NCBI GenBank assembly: GCA_002407045.1
Contig: DHKB01000057.1
Coordinates: 1 to 64,000 of the forward strand
Direction of reading: 5' to 3'
DNA from: Candidatus Bruticola papionis
Lineage (GTDB): Bacteria > Vulcanimicrobiota > Xenobia > Xenobiales > Xenobiaceae
DNA: 64,000 nucleotides
Shown here: one piece after another, positions 41,126 through 51,100 of the stretch
How positions within the stretch are numbered: position 1 is the first letter of the stretch
Layout of the letters: every line of letters begins with the position of its first letter
Position numbers and translations under genes: made by a program
Notes under the pieces: model-generated
Database searches by the model: none
Seen by the model: the letters and a program-made list of their open reading frames with translations, nothing else
What the model was told of the DNA's origin: nothing

Positions 41126-41866
41126 ATGGTTGCCCCTATCGGAATCAATACCAATACATATTCGCAAGCCAACGCTACTCGCAATATGCAGCAAGTTGGC
41201 GGCCAAAGCCAAGTAACCCGTAAAAACGACGTTGCTCCTCAGAGCGAAGCTCACAACACTGCTGCAGCCGACAACGTTCAGCTCTCCGAAGGCGTTTCTT
41301 TTGCTCAGAATGCTGAAGAGAACGCTACTCATATAGGTGCTGCCCAAAATCAGTTTGAAGAAGAGATCGGCGATGCTTTTGAAAGCGCCGAAGAGCCCGA
41401 AGTTGGCGCTGCTCAGGCCGGTACTGCTGGCACAACCGAAGAAGCTGCCGCCCCCAAAGAGCCGCAAACTGACGAGTACGGTTTCATTTTGATGGATGAC
41501 CAAGGCAATACCATTGGCGGAAGCGTTCCTACCGATGATGGCGGCGCTGGTACTCCTCCTCCCGTAGACGGTGGCAATGGCGGTGCTGCTGGTGAAGTTC
41601 CCCCCGAAGATGGCGGAGCCGGTGAAACAGAAAGTGCTGCAGCTCGCGCCGAGCGTCTCCAGAAGATGGAACAAGATCGCGAAGCCGCTCTCTCTATCCT
41701 CACCCAGATGCAAGCCGACCGTCAGAAATGGCTGGCCGAGTTGATGAAGATCCTTTCCGATACTCAGGCTTCCATTTTCGATATTATTCAGCAAGCTGCC
41801 AACAACCGCGCCATGGCTTTCGACAGAGCCATGATGGGTTGGTCCAGAGTATTTAACGGTCACTAA
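41126..41866 (+). CDS. Probable exported protein, member 3 of the family
   Basis: A 246-residue protein without cysteine. The N-terminus is Asn/Thr/Gln/Ala-rich (MVAPIGINTNTYSQANATRN) and contains AADNVQLSEG, like flagellar export substrates. The centre is acidic and Gly/Pro-rich. The C-terminal 80 residues are helical and contain KWLAELMKILSDTQASIFDI, then QQAANNRAMAFDRAMMGWSR, closely matching the module in the 91-residue protein at 39367. TAAGGAGG precedes the ATG, indicating high expression. It is insulated by a terminator. Whether it leaves the cell through the flagellar apparatus is inference. Confidence 0.6.
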   Translation: MVAPIGINTNTYSQANATRNMQQVGGQSQVTRKNDVAPQSEAHNTAAADNVQLSEGVSFAQNAEENATHIGAAQNQFEEEIGDAFESAEEPEVGAAQAGTAGTTEEAAAPKEPQTDEYGFILMDDQGNTIGGSVPTDDGGAGTPPPVDGGNGGAAGEVPPEDGGAGETESAAARAERLQKMEQDREAALSILTQMQADRQKWLAELMKILSDTQASIFDIIQQAANNRAMAFDRAMMGWSRVFNGH

Positions 41867-41892
41867 TTGGCCAAACTAACTATATAGAATAA

Positions 41893-41948
41893 AGGGCCGT
41901 GTGTTCGCCGCATAGACAATACTTGTGGTAAGCGCGGCTCTTTTTTTT
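41893..41948 (+). terminator. Intrinsic terminator after the 246-residue gene
   Basis: AGGGCCGTG (41893-41901) pairs with CGCGGCTCT (41933-41941), two G-U pairs, followed by eight T. Confidence 0.85.
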
Positions 41949-41989
41949 ACACAAGTGGCGTAAAGCCATCCCTTTAGGCGTGGGGACAA

Positions 41990-42042
41990 AAAAATGCAAA
42001 GATGCCTTCTCCACTGGTTTTATCCATAAAAGAAGACATCTT
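41990..42042 (-). terminator. Intrinsic terminator after the ATP-grasp gene
   Basis: On the minus strand the stem AGATG-CTTCT / AGAAG-CATCT (42030-42042 with 41998-42010, one mismatch) is followed by a T-run at 41988-41994. Confidence 0.65.
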
Positions 42043-42081
42043 TTAAACGCTATTTAGCTTTTCTTCTTAAATTTTACTCGG

Positions 42082-42999
42082 CTAGATATTTTTCCAATTG
42101 GCAGTAATATCGTTGCGAGCTCCGGCTTTAGCTTTTTCAATAAGCAAATCGGCCATCTTATTAACAGCCCAAGGGAAGTGAGCCTCTCTTAAGGAGCGGT
42201 AGTCAAAGTCGCAAACATAATTGGTAATATCGATAGCATAAAGCACATGGTCTTTAACAGCGAACTCTAAAGCGTTCATATCATAGCCAATAGCGCTGTT
42301 AAACTTAATAGTATACTCTTCAGCTTTAGCTAAATCGGCAGGGTCAAGTACTCCCTGGTCTTGGACATATTCACCCTGGCCCATAGGACGAGGAATATAA
42401 CGAATAGCTCTAGCGTTGGTGCGACCAATACTTAAGCAACGAATATAATCTTCCCAAGCGATAAATTCTTGCAAAGTCATAGTCAGGCTGCCGGACTCGT
42501 TGTAAGCTTTAATGGCATCTTCTTTGCTATAAATTTTGTAAACGCTCTTCCAACCGCCACCAAAAGCCGGCTTCATAATGCAAGGTAAACCAACTTCTGC
42601 TAAACGAGCGTCCCAATCGATAGGCCACATGTTGCGCAAAGAACCAGCCGTAATGTCAGCAGTGTAAGCTAAGTTGGGTAATACTACAGTTTTGGGTACG
42701 GGGATACCCAAACGCTTGGCTAAAGAGTAGCCAAAGAATTTATCATCAACATTCATCCAGAACGGATTATTGACAACGTAGGTGCCTTGCAAAGAGGCTT
42801 GCTTCAGATAAACTTGATAGTAAGGTACTTCGTGGGAAATACGATCCAAAATGGCGCCGTAAGGGCACTTTTCACCACAGCTGGTACCGCCCAAGTGAAT
42901 ATATTCAGCTTGTACGCCACAGTCGCGGCGGTTTATTTCTGCCAATACGCCATCAGGAAAACTGTCCTCACGACCGCGCAAAATACCGACTTTCAACAT
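42082..42999 (-). CDS. ATP-grasp domain protein
   Basis: The 305-residue protein resembles ATP-grasp ligases of the RimK/glutathione-synthetase type: an N-terminal pre-ATP-grasp domain (LKVGILRGREDSFPDG), SLAKRLGIPVPKTVVLP, then VGLPCIMKPAFGGGWKSVYK as the nucleotide-binding lysine/glycine loop, and YDMNALEFAVKDHVLYAIDI with metal-binding acidic residues. Such enzymes join a carboxylate to an amine or thiol using ATP; the substrates are unknown. The start is the ATG at 42999 because GAGGAGGG lies upstream; an in-frame TTG at 43020 overlaps that ribosome binding site. It may share an operon with the gene at 43085. Confidence 0.8.
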   Translation of the reverse strand: MLKVGILRGREDSFPDGVLAEINRRDCGVQAEYIHLGGTSCGEKCPYGAILDRISHEVPYYQVYLKQASLQGTYVVNNPFWMNVDDKFFGYSLAKRLGIPVPKTVVLPNLAYTADITAGSLRNMWPIDWDARLAEVGLPCIMKPAFGGGWKSVYKIYSKEDAIKAYNESGSLTMTLQEFIAWEDYIRCLSIGRTNARAIRYIPRPMGQGEYVQDQGVLDPADLAKAEEYTIKFNSAIGYDMNALEFAVKDHVLYAIDITNYVCDFDYRSLREAHFPWAVNKMADLLIEKAKAGARNDITANWKNI

Positions 43000-43084
43000 G
43001 TTGTAAACAACCCTCCTCAAAGGAATAGGCGACCCCTAGGCCGCTGCTTAAAAATGTCTGCGAGTTTTGAAAAACTCACTATGG

Positions 43085-44116
43085 TCAGCGTCTTTTATTG
43101 AAATGAGCTAAAGCCCAATTGCGCACACCTAAGTCATCATCATGCAAAGCACTGCGCAAAAATTCATCACTTTCTGTTTCGGCAGCTAAAGCGTAAGCAC
43201 GACGACGCACACTGGCATCGCCATAATTGCGGCAAAGATCATAAAGTGCGGTACATTGCACTTTAAATTTCTGATTTTGTAAATCTATGCGCTCTTCAGG
43301 ATCCATAAGAGACATTAAGTCTAGGACGCCATGCAAAAGAGGCATTATATCATCGCTCCAATAAGAAATATTCTCGACAATATGGCGGAGAACTTTAGGA
43401 GCATTTTCTGTAGCTTTAGCTAAGCACGTAACGGCTTTCCTAGCCAAGAAGTTAGGAGCATAAACAGGCTGCTTCAAGAAGCCGCTAGAAACGCTCTTCT
43501 CAACATCAAGGCCCAAAGCCCATTGGCAAATAGTTAATTTGTTATCAGCAGTAAAGCCGCGTATTCCCAAAGACTGCTCTATAAGAGCTAAACGTCCCTC
43601 TTTGGAAAGATAATCACTAACTAAGAGGCAAATAAAGAGACAAACTCTATCATTATTGCTTAATTCCGGCTTACTCACCAAAGCTTTACCACAATATAAG
43701 CTTTCCTCTTTTTTCAAAGGCTCAAGCGAAGCTTCTCGAGCGAAATTAACTTCCGTCTCGGGGTTGATAAGCTCACAGGCAAAGCTGATAATCTTATCGA
43801 CCATGATAGTTTCTCCGGCATTTTCGCATAGCCAAGCCATAGCTAAAATCCCGCCGGGAGAGACTTGAATCAATTGGCTGAGAGCCTTCTGGCGTGTACT
43901 GTCATTTAACTTTTTAGTTTTAAATATCTCACGAGCTAAAGCATCAATCCAATCTTGCTCTGTTACAGAAGCCTGTTCTCCGGCCACATCGCGTTTCATA
44001 CAACGTTGCAAACGCCTGCGAGCCGCCCCCTTAACTTGCTGTAAGGCTGCGCTACTGAAAACCTCGTCCAAAAGAAAATCCTCCCAACGAAAGCTTGGGA
44101 CATCACTCTTTCCCAA
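43085..44116 (-). CDS. HEAT-like helical protein, unknown
   Basis: A 343-residue cytoplasmic protein. The C-terminal part (DASVRRRAYALAAETESDEF, LRSALHDDDLGVRNWALAHF) has HEAT/PBS-lyase-like repeat character, and the rest is helical. No enzyme motif was seen. It starts with TTG at 44114-44116 with AAGG eight bases upstream. It lies downstream of the rpoBC terminator on the same strand and 85 bases before the ATP-grasp gene. Confidence 0.6.
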   Translation of the reverse strand: MGKSDVPSFRWEDFLLDEVFSSAALQQVKGAARRRLQRCMKRDVAGEQASVTEQDWIDALAREIFKTKKLNDSTRQKALSQLIQVSPGGILAMAWLCENAGETIMVDKIISFACELINPETEVNFAREASLEPLKKEESLYCGKALVSKPELSNNDRVCLFICLLVSDYLSKEGRLALIEQSLGIRGFTADNKLTICQWALGLDVEKSVSSGFLKQPVYAPNFLARKAVTCLAKATENAPKVLRHIVENISYWSDDIMPLLHGVLDLMSLMDPEERIDLQNQKFKVQCTALYDLCRNYGDASVRRRAYALAAETESDEFLRSALHDDDLGVRNWALAHFNKRR

Positions 44117-44195
44117 CTCCGTTACCTTACTTATTCCATGTTCACTTTAGCAAAAAAAAGCAAAAAACCTGCTCATGCCAGAGTGAGCAAAGTAC

Positions 44196-44242
44196 CAAAA
44201 AGGCGGGCCCGCCCTTATAAATAAAACAAGAACGGCCCGCCT
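44196..44242 (-). terminator. Terminator of the rpoBC operon
   Basis: On the minus strand AGGCGGGCC (44234-44242) pairs with GGCCCGCCT (44201-44209), followed by five T. The gap to rpoC also holds a second hairpin near 44262-44299. Confidence 0.85.
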
Positions 44243-44312
44243 CCCACATGAATGCGAGCAGATGAGAACCAAATAACTTATAAGCTACCGGCTCTCATCT
44301 CCGGCTTTCAAT

Positions 44313-47300
44313 CTAGAAATTAAAGGGATCGCTGCCCAAGCTTACAGCTAAGCTGTCTTCGGGAGCAAGAGAGCCATCAAAAACTGAAGGTTCTTCATGC
44401 TTAGTTTCCTCGTAGACTTTAGCACCATGCAAACCAATCTTCACCTGGCGATATTGTTCCATACCAGTACCGGCAGGGATCAACTTACCAATGATGACGT
44501 TCTCCTTCAAGCCGCGCAAGTGGTCAACTTTACCATTGATAGCAGCTTCGGTGAGAACTTTGGTAGTCTCTTGGAAGGAAGCAGCTGATAAGAAGGAGTC
44601 GGTAGCCAAGGAGGCTTTGGTAACACCCAAGAGCACAGGCTCGAAGGTAGCGAAAGCTCTGAGCTTATCGGCAGCACCGGCTTCTCCGAGTTCAGCAATA
44701 AGCTTATCGTTCTCGGCGCGAACCATATTGTTCTGGCTCTCAACATAAAGTACATCTTGCAAACTACCAGGCAACATGTTGGTGTCACCAGCATCGGTAA
44801 TGCGTACTTTACGCAGCATCTGACGTACAATCACTTCTACGTGCTTATCGCTGATGTCTACACCTTGATCGCGGTACACAGTTTGCACCTGGTCTACGAT
44901 GTAGCGCTGTACGTGCTCCAAGCCCTTGATGCGCAGAATGTCATGAGGATTCATGAAGCCATCGACAATGACGTCGCCAGCAACCACGGTATCACCTTCG
45001 GTGACATTGAGTCTGGCATTGTGAGGCACCAACATGTCGAACTCGTCTTCGACACTACCGTCGGCACGGCGACGAGTAATGGTAACCTTTTGCTGGCCTT
45101 TCTCTTCACCAAGAGTGACTACACCGCTAATTTCAGCCAAGAAGCCCAAGTTCTTAGGTTTGCGAGCTTCGAAGAGTTCTTCTACACGAGGTAAACCTTG
45201 TACGATGTCTTCCTGAGCTACACCACCGGTGTGGAAGGTACGCAAGGTCAACTGAGTACCAGGTTCACCGATAGACTGAGCAGCTACAATACCGACAGTT
45301 TCGCCGATTTCGACGGGCTTACCGGTAGCCAAGTTGCGGCCATAGCACTTAGCGCAAACACCGTGTTCGGCGTGACAAGTCATGACAGAGCGGATTCTGA
45401 AGCCAGGACGATACCAAGTGTGGCGATCCTCCGGATTGGGCTTAATGAAACCGCTGGCGTCGGCGTCGCGAGAGAGCCAACGCTCGATATCGGCGGCCTG
45501 CTCTTCTTCGATCAGATCGCCGGAGCTAATATGGCAAGGATTGCCGCTCTTATCCTCATAGTCGAGATCCTGAGCAGCGTAACGACCAGTCAGACGCTCA
45601 GCTAAGCGCATCTTGACATCGTTACCATTGACAGCTGGCTCAACCAAAATACCATGGCTGGTGCCACAATCGGCTTCGCGCACGATAATATCTTGAGAAA
45701 CATCGATCAAGCGGCGAGTGAGGTAACCAGAGTCAGCCGTACGCAACGCGGTGTCGGCCAGACCTTTACGAGCGCCGTGGGTACCAATGAAGTATTCCAA
45801 TACGGTCAAACCTTCACGCAAGTTGGCGCGAATAGGCATCGGGATGATCTTACCAGTCGGGTCAGCCATCAAACCGCGCATACCGGCCAGCTGTTTCACC
45901 TGGGATGGGTTACCACGAGCACCAGAGGTTGCCATCATAAACACCGGGTTCAAGCGATCTAAGTGGCGCATCATCGCTGAACCGACTTCCTCGGTGGCGT
46001 CAGCCCAAATCTTGTTGAGCTGCAAATAGTGTTCATTTTCAGTCAAGAAGCCTCTAGCTAAGAAGCGATCGGCCACGGCAACCTTTTCGTCGGCGTGAGC
46101 CAAAATGCGGCCTTTCTCAGGAGGGATCTTGATATCGTGTACGCTGATAGACGTACCAGAACGAGTGGCAAACTTATAACCCAAAGCCTTGAGGTTATCA
46201 AGGAAAGCAGCGGTCTTGGTATTGCCATGAGCGGAGTGAGTGCGTTTAACCAACGCGACGATGTCTTTCTTGCCGAAGGGATGGTTAAACTCGGCAAAGA
46301 CCATACGACCTTTACCCAATTTGCGACCGTCGCCAGGCATAATGGAATCTTCGCGAATATTGTCAGGAACAGCGCCCCACATGAGCAAACGACCCACAGT
46401 AGTGGAAACGCGCTCGTTAAACAGGCTGACGAAAATGGGAGCCTGAATTTCAACTACGCCAGATTCGTAAGCTAAAATAGCTTCGTTGACGGAGCTGAAG
46501 CACTTACCTTCGCCTTTGGAGTCGTGCTTTTCAATAGTGAGGTAATACATACCCAACACCATGTCCTGAGTAGGCACGGTAGCGGGAGAGCCGTAAGCGG
46601 GCAAGAGAATGTTGTGCGCAGACAACATAAGAATGCGAGCCTCGGCTTGAGCGCCGGCAGACAAAGGAAGGTGAACAGCCATCTGGTCACCATCGAAGTC
46701 GGCGTTATAAGGAGTACATACCAAAGGATGAAGTTGTAAAGCTTTACCCTCTACCAACACGGGCTCGAAAGCCTGGATACCTAAGCGGTGCAATGTTGGG
46801 GCGCGGTTGAGCAAAACGGGGTGATCGACAATAACCTCTTCCAAAGCGTCCCAAACTTCGGCACGGGCTTTTTCGACCATGCGCTTGGCTGCTTTAATGT
46901 TGAGAGCCTTGCCATTGTCAACCAAGTTTTTCATGACAAAGGGTTTAAAGAGCTCCAAAGCCATTTCTTTAGGCAGACCGCACTGGTGCAATTTCAACTT
47001 CGGGCCAACTACGATTACGGAACGGCCGGAGTAGTCTACACGCTTACCGAGCAAGTTCTGACGGAAACGACCTTGCTTACCCTTGAGCATATCGGATAAG
47101 CTCTTCAAAGGACGACTGTTAGGACCAGTGACGGGACGACCACGACGGCCGTTGTCGATCAAGGCATCGACAGCTTCCTGAAGCATGCGCTTTTCGTTTT
47201 TGACAATAATGTCGGGAGCCCCTAAATCCTGTAAACGACGCAAGCGGTTGTTACGGTTGATAACACGGCGATATAAGTCGTTCAAGTCGGAAGTAGCAAA

Positions 47301-48050
47301 ACGAGCGCCATCGAGTTGCACCATAGGACGCAAATCGGGGGGAATGACGGGAATAACCGTCAAGACCATCCACTCAGGGCGGTTGCCAGACTTACGGAAA
47401 GCTTCGACAACTTCCAAGCGCTTGATAGCTTTGGCTTTGCGCTGTCCGCTCTGCTCGACAATGTCAGTGCGCAGCTCTTCGTAAAGTTTGTCTAAGTCGA
47501 TCTCTTTGAGAAGCTCTTGAATAGCCTCGGCACCCATACCGGCACGGAAGTTGCCATAAGGATACTTTTCTTTGAGCTCGCGGTACTCTTGCTCGGAAAG
47601 GAGCTGGTACTTTTTGAGGCCGATTTCGGGATCACCTGGATCGATTACAATGTAACTGCTGAAATAGATAACCTTCTCCAAATTGCGAGGAGAAAGCTCT
47701 AGAAGTAAGCCTATACGAGAAGGCACACCCTTAAAGTACCAAATATGCGTCACGGGAGAGGCCAAATTGATGTGGCCCATGCGCTCACGGCGCACTTTAG
47801 CGCGGGTAATTTCTACGCCGCACTTATCGCAAATCAAACCCTTGTGACGTACGCGTTTATACTTACCGCAATGGCACTCCCAGTCTTTTACCGGACCAAA
47901 AATGCGCTCACAGAAAAGTCCATCGCGCTCAGGTTTGAGAGTTCTATAGTTAATAGTTTCGGGCTTCTTGACTTCGCCGAACGACCATTTACGAATCTGT
48001 TCGGGAGAGGCAAGACCTATTTGCATAGCCTCAAAATTATTGACATCCAT
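44313..48050 (-). CDS. rpoC: RNA polymerase subunit beta'
   Basis: The 1245-residue catalytic subunit of RNA polymerase. The N-terminal zinc site is CHCGKYKRVRHKGLICDKCG, the catalytic loop is NADFDGDQMAVH with three magnesium-binding aspartates, and the second zinc site is CHAEHGVCAKCYG. The C-terminal trigger-loop region includes GEPGTQLTLRTFHTGGVA. The length is like that of Firmicutes and lacks the ~190-residue insertion of Proteobacteria, and the gene is not split as in Cyanobacteria. AGGAGG lies 12 bases before the ATG. It is cotranscribed with rpoB 103 bases upstream. Confidence 0.98.
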   Translation of the reverse strand: MDVNNFEAMQIGLASPEQIRKWSFGEVKKPETINYRTLKPERDGLFCERIFGPVKDWECHCGKYKRVRHKGLICDKCGVEITRAKVRRERMGHINLASPVTHIWYFKGVPSRIGLLLELSPRNLEKVIYFSSYIVIDPGDPEIGLKKYQLLSEQEYRELKEKYPYGNFRAGMGAEAIQELLKEIDLDKLYEELRTDIVEQSGQRKAKAIKRLEVVEAFRKSGNRPEWMVLTVIPVIPPDLRPMVQLDGARFATSDLNDLYRRVINRNNRLRRLQDLGAPDIIVKNEKRMLQEAVDALIDNGRRGRPVTGPNSRPLKSLSDMLKGKQGRFRQNLLGKRVDYSGRSVIVVGPKLKLHQCGLPKEMALELFKPFVMKNLVDNGKALNIKAAKRMVEKARAEVWDALEEVIVDHPVLLNRAPTLHRLGIQAFEPVLVEGKALQLHPLVCTPYNADFDGDQMAVHLPLSAGAQAEARILMLSAHNILLPAYGSPATVPTQDMVLGMYYLTIEKHDSKGEGKCFSSVNEAILAYESGVVEIQAPIFVSLFNERVSTTVGRLLMWGAVPDNIREDSIMPGDGRKLGKGRMVFAEFNHPFGKKDIVALVKRTHSAHGNTKTAAFLDNLKALGYKFATRSGTSISVHDIKIPPEKGRILAHADEKVAVADRFLARGFLTENEHYLQLNKIWADATEEVGSAMMRHLDRLNPVFMMATSGARGNPSQVKQLAGMRGLMADPTGKIIPMPIRANLREGLTVLEYFIGTHGARKGLADTALRTADSGYLTRRLIDVSQDIIVREADCGTSHGILVEPAVNGNDVKMRLAERLTGRYAAQDLDYEDKSGNPCHISSGDLIEEEQAADIERWLSRDADASGFIKPNPEDRHTWYRPGFRIRSVMTCHAEHGVCAKCYGRNLATGKPVEIGETVGIVAAQSIGEPGTQLTLRTFHTGGVAQEDIVQGLPRVEELFEARKPKNLGFLAEISGVVTLGEEKGQQKVTITRRRADGSVEDEFDMLVPHNARLNVTEGDTVVAGDVIVDGFMNPHDILRIKGLEHVQRYIVDQVQTVYRDQGVDISDKHVEVIVRQMLRKVRITDAGDTNMLPGSLQDVLYVESQNNMVRAENDKLIAELGEAGAADKLRAFATFEPVLLGVTKASLATDSFLSAASFQETTKVLTEAAINGKVDHLRGLKENVIIGKLIPAGTGMEQYRQVKIGLHGAKVYEETKHEEPSVFDGSLAPEDSLAVSLGSDPFNF

Positions 48051-48153
48051 ATTAACTTGAGTCCTCCTGGTGGGCGGCAGAAGATAGGTTACTAATAGAA
48101 CCTCTCTCCTCTGCCAGCCGCAGTAAGAGCTTTTAACCTAAGAAGCCTTAGAT

Positions 48154-51100
48154 TTAAGCCAGAGCATTATCGGACATACCAAAGATTTCGTGCGATCCAC
48201 TACTGTGCACTTGCTCTTGTTCTTCCACCGAGCGGATCTCAATCTCACGTCCGTTGGAGCCCAGAATCTTGACATCCAGGGCCAAACTCTGCAATTCCTT
48301 GATGAGTACTTTGAAGGACTCAGGAACGCCGGGTTCGAGAACATTTTCACCCTTGACAATGGCTTCATAAGTTTTGACACGACCCAAAACGTCGTCGGAC
48401 TTAACAGTAAGAAGCTCTTGGAGAGTGTAAGCAGCACCATAAGCTTCGAGGGCCCAGACTTCCATTTCACCGAAGCGCTGACCACCGAACTGGGCTTTAC
48501 CACCCAAAGGCTGCTGAGTAATCAAGCTGTAAGGACCGGTGGAACGAGCGTGAATCTTGTCATCCACCAAGTGGGCCAACTTGAGCATGTAGATCTGACC
48601 GACAGTGACGCGACCATCGTAAGGCTCACCGGTACGCCCATCGTAAAGAACGGTCTTACCGTCTACAACGACGTGTCTGCGATAAAGCTCGATATAAGCC
48701 GCGATTTCGCGAATTTGCTCTAAGCTGTAATGTTTGCGGTGACCGATAAGGACTTCGCCCAGACGATCTTCCAAGCTGCGCTCACGCAAAACTTGATTCA
48801 CTTCGTTGATATCAACGTCGTAACCGCGCAATTCTTTGATGATAGCAGCAGCTAATTGATTTTCAGGAGTCTCATCGATAATTTTCTTGAGCTCTTGAGT
48901 AGTGTAGATAAGCTTGGTCTTATTCTTGATGAACTCTTGCAAACGAGAGATGCGGCTGGGTTCATCTAAGACATAGACCAACTCTTCGGTATTGAGATAG
49001 ACACCTTTGCGCTGCAAGTCAGCTTGCAAGTTAGCGGTATTCATCACATAGCGAAGTTCTTCTTCGGAAGCAGAGTCGAAAACAGGAACCTCTACGCGGA
49101 AGCGAGGTTTACCAGGCTCAGAAAGCATGGCCATAGCCAAACCCAAGTGAGTTTCCAAAATCTGACCGATATTCATACGAGAAGGTACACCCAAGGGGTT
49201 CAGAACGATCTGAACGGGAGTGCCATCGGGCAAATAAGGCATATCCTCGATAGGCATAACGCGAGAGACTACACCCTTGTTACCGTGACGTCCGGCCATC
49301 TTGTCGCCTTGCATAATTTTACGCTTCTGAGCGACATAAACACGCACTAATTTGTTGACGCCGGGCTTAAGATCGGTAGACTTCTTGCCACCATTTTCCT
49401 CGTCATCACGGTTAAAGACCTTAACATCGATAACTTTACCCTTCTGGCCGTGAGGCACTTTGAGGGAAGTATCACGCACGTCGCGGGCTTTTTCGCCGAA
49501 AATAGCACGGAGCAAGCGTTCTTCAGCGGTAAGTTCGGTCTCACCCTTAGGAGTGACTTTACCTACCAAGATATCTTCAGTGTTGACCTCAGCGCCGATA
49601 CGGACGATACCATTTTCGTCGAGATCTTTGAGGGCGTCTTCACCTACGCTGGGAATGTCGCGAGTAATTTCTTCGGCACCGAGCTTAGTGTCGCGAGCCT
49701 CACACTCATGCTCTTCAATGTGAATAGAGGTGAATACGTCGTCGCGGGCTACTTCTTCGCTAAGCAAGATAGCGTCTTCGTAGTTGTAACCTTCCCAAGG
49801 CATGAAGGCTACCAAAACGTTACGTCCTAAGGCCAACTCTCCATTTACGGAAGAAGCGCCATCAGCCAAAACGCTGCGCACATCAACGCGCTGTCCCAAG
49901 CTCACAGCGGGACGCTGGTTGATGCAAGTGCCGGCGTTGGAACGCTTAAACTTACGCAAATGATAGACGTGTTCTTGACCGAGCTCGTCGGTAACGGTAA
50001 CAGCGGTAGCGGAAACTGCGCTGACAAAGCCTTTGTGCTTGGAAACAACCAAAGCGCCGGAGTCGGTGGCAGCTCTGTATTCCATACCAGTACCAACGAT
50101 AGGAGCTTGAGGAGAAAGCAAAGGTACAGCTTGGCGCTGCATGTTTGCACCCATGAGGGCTCGGTTGGCGTCGTCGTGCTCCAAGAAGGGGATCAAAGCC
50201 GTAGCTACAGAGACGATTTGCTTAGGAGTTACGTCCATGAAGTCGACTTCTTCGCGAGCGACAACCGTGGTTTCTTTCTTGCCACGTTTACGGCGGACTA
50301 CTACGCGGTCGTCAATAATGTTGCTGCGCTCGTCGAGGCGAGTGTTGGCCTGACAAATTACATATTCGTCTTCAACATCAGCGTCTTGGTACTGAATCTC
50401 GTCGGTAACGTGTACGCGCACAGGCACTTTGACGTCTTGAGCCAACAGCTCATCGTAGTCACGGCGCTCAATGATATCTCCACTGTGGAAAACAGCACCG
50501 GTGCTAGGGTTGGTAACATCGGCAGAGAGAATCAGATTGACCTTGCGGTAAGGAGCTTCAATGAAACCGAAAGAGTTTACTCGACCATAAGTAGCCAGAG
50601 AACCGATCAGACCAATGTTGGGGCCTTCAGGGGTTTCAATAGGGCAAATACGGCCATAGTGAGAGTCGTGTACGTCGCGGACTTCGAAGCCAGCACGCTC
50701 ACGGGAGAGACCGCCAGGGCCCAAAGCGGACAGACGACGCTTGTGAGTAAGCTCGGCCAGCATATTGGTCTGGTCCATGAACTGGGAGAGCTGGGAAGAT
50801 CCGAAAAACTCTTTAATAGCAGCGGTTACAGGACGAGTGTTGATGAGCAACTGAGGAGTGATCGTTTCCACATCCTGTACAGACATACGCTCACGCACTA
50901 CGCGCTCTAAACGGAGCAAACCGACGCGGAACTGATTCTGAAGCAGTTCGCCTACGCCACGGATACGACGGTTGCCTAAGTGGTCGATATCGTCATGTTT
51001 TACCAGTACGTCGAAGCTATCTTCGCTGTCGGCTTTGAGCTTCATTACGCCATTTTCGACATAGAGATGGAGACCTTCGTCTAAAGAGACGGTAGGCTCT

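Noticed and set aside
41051..41863. 270-residue minus-strand frame opposite the 246-residue gene
   Set aside because: It is the antisense of a plus-strand gene with a strong ribosome binding site, and its composition mirrors that gene's bias.
41955..41990. Possible third IS200/IS605 end (AAGCCATCCC-TTTA-GGCGTGGGG)
   Set aside because: The stem has a mismatch, no tnpB remnant is nearby, and the region is better explained by the two terminators around it.
49960..50910. 316-residue plus-strand frame opposite rpoB
   Set aside because: A shadow of the conserved rpoB coding strand.
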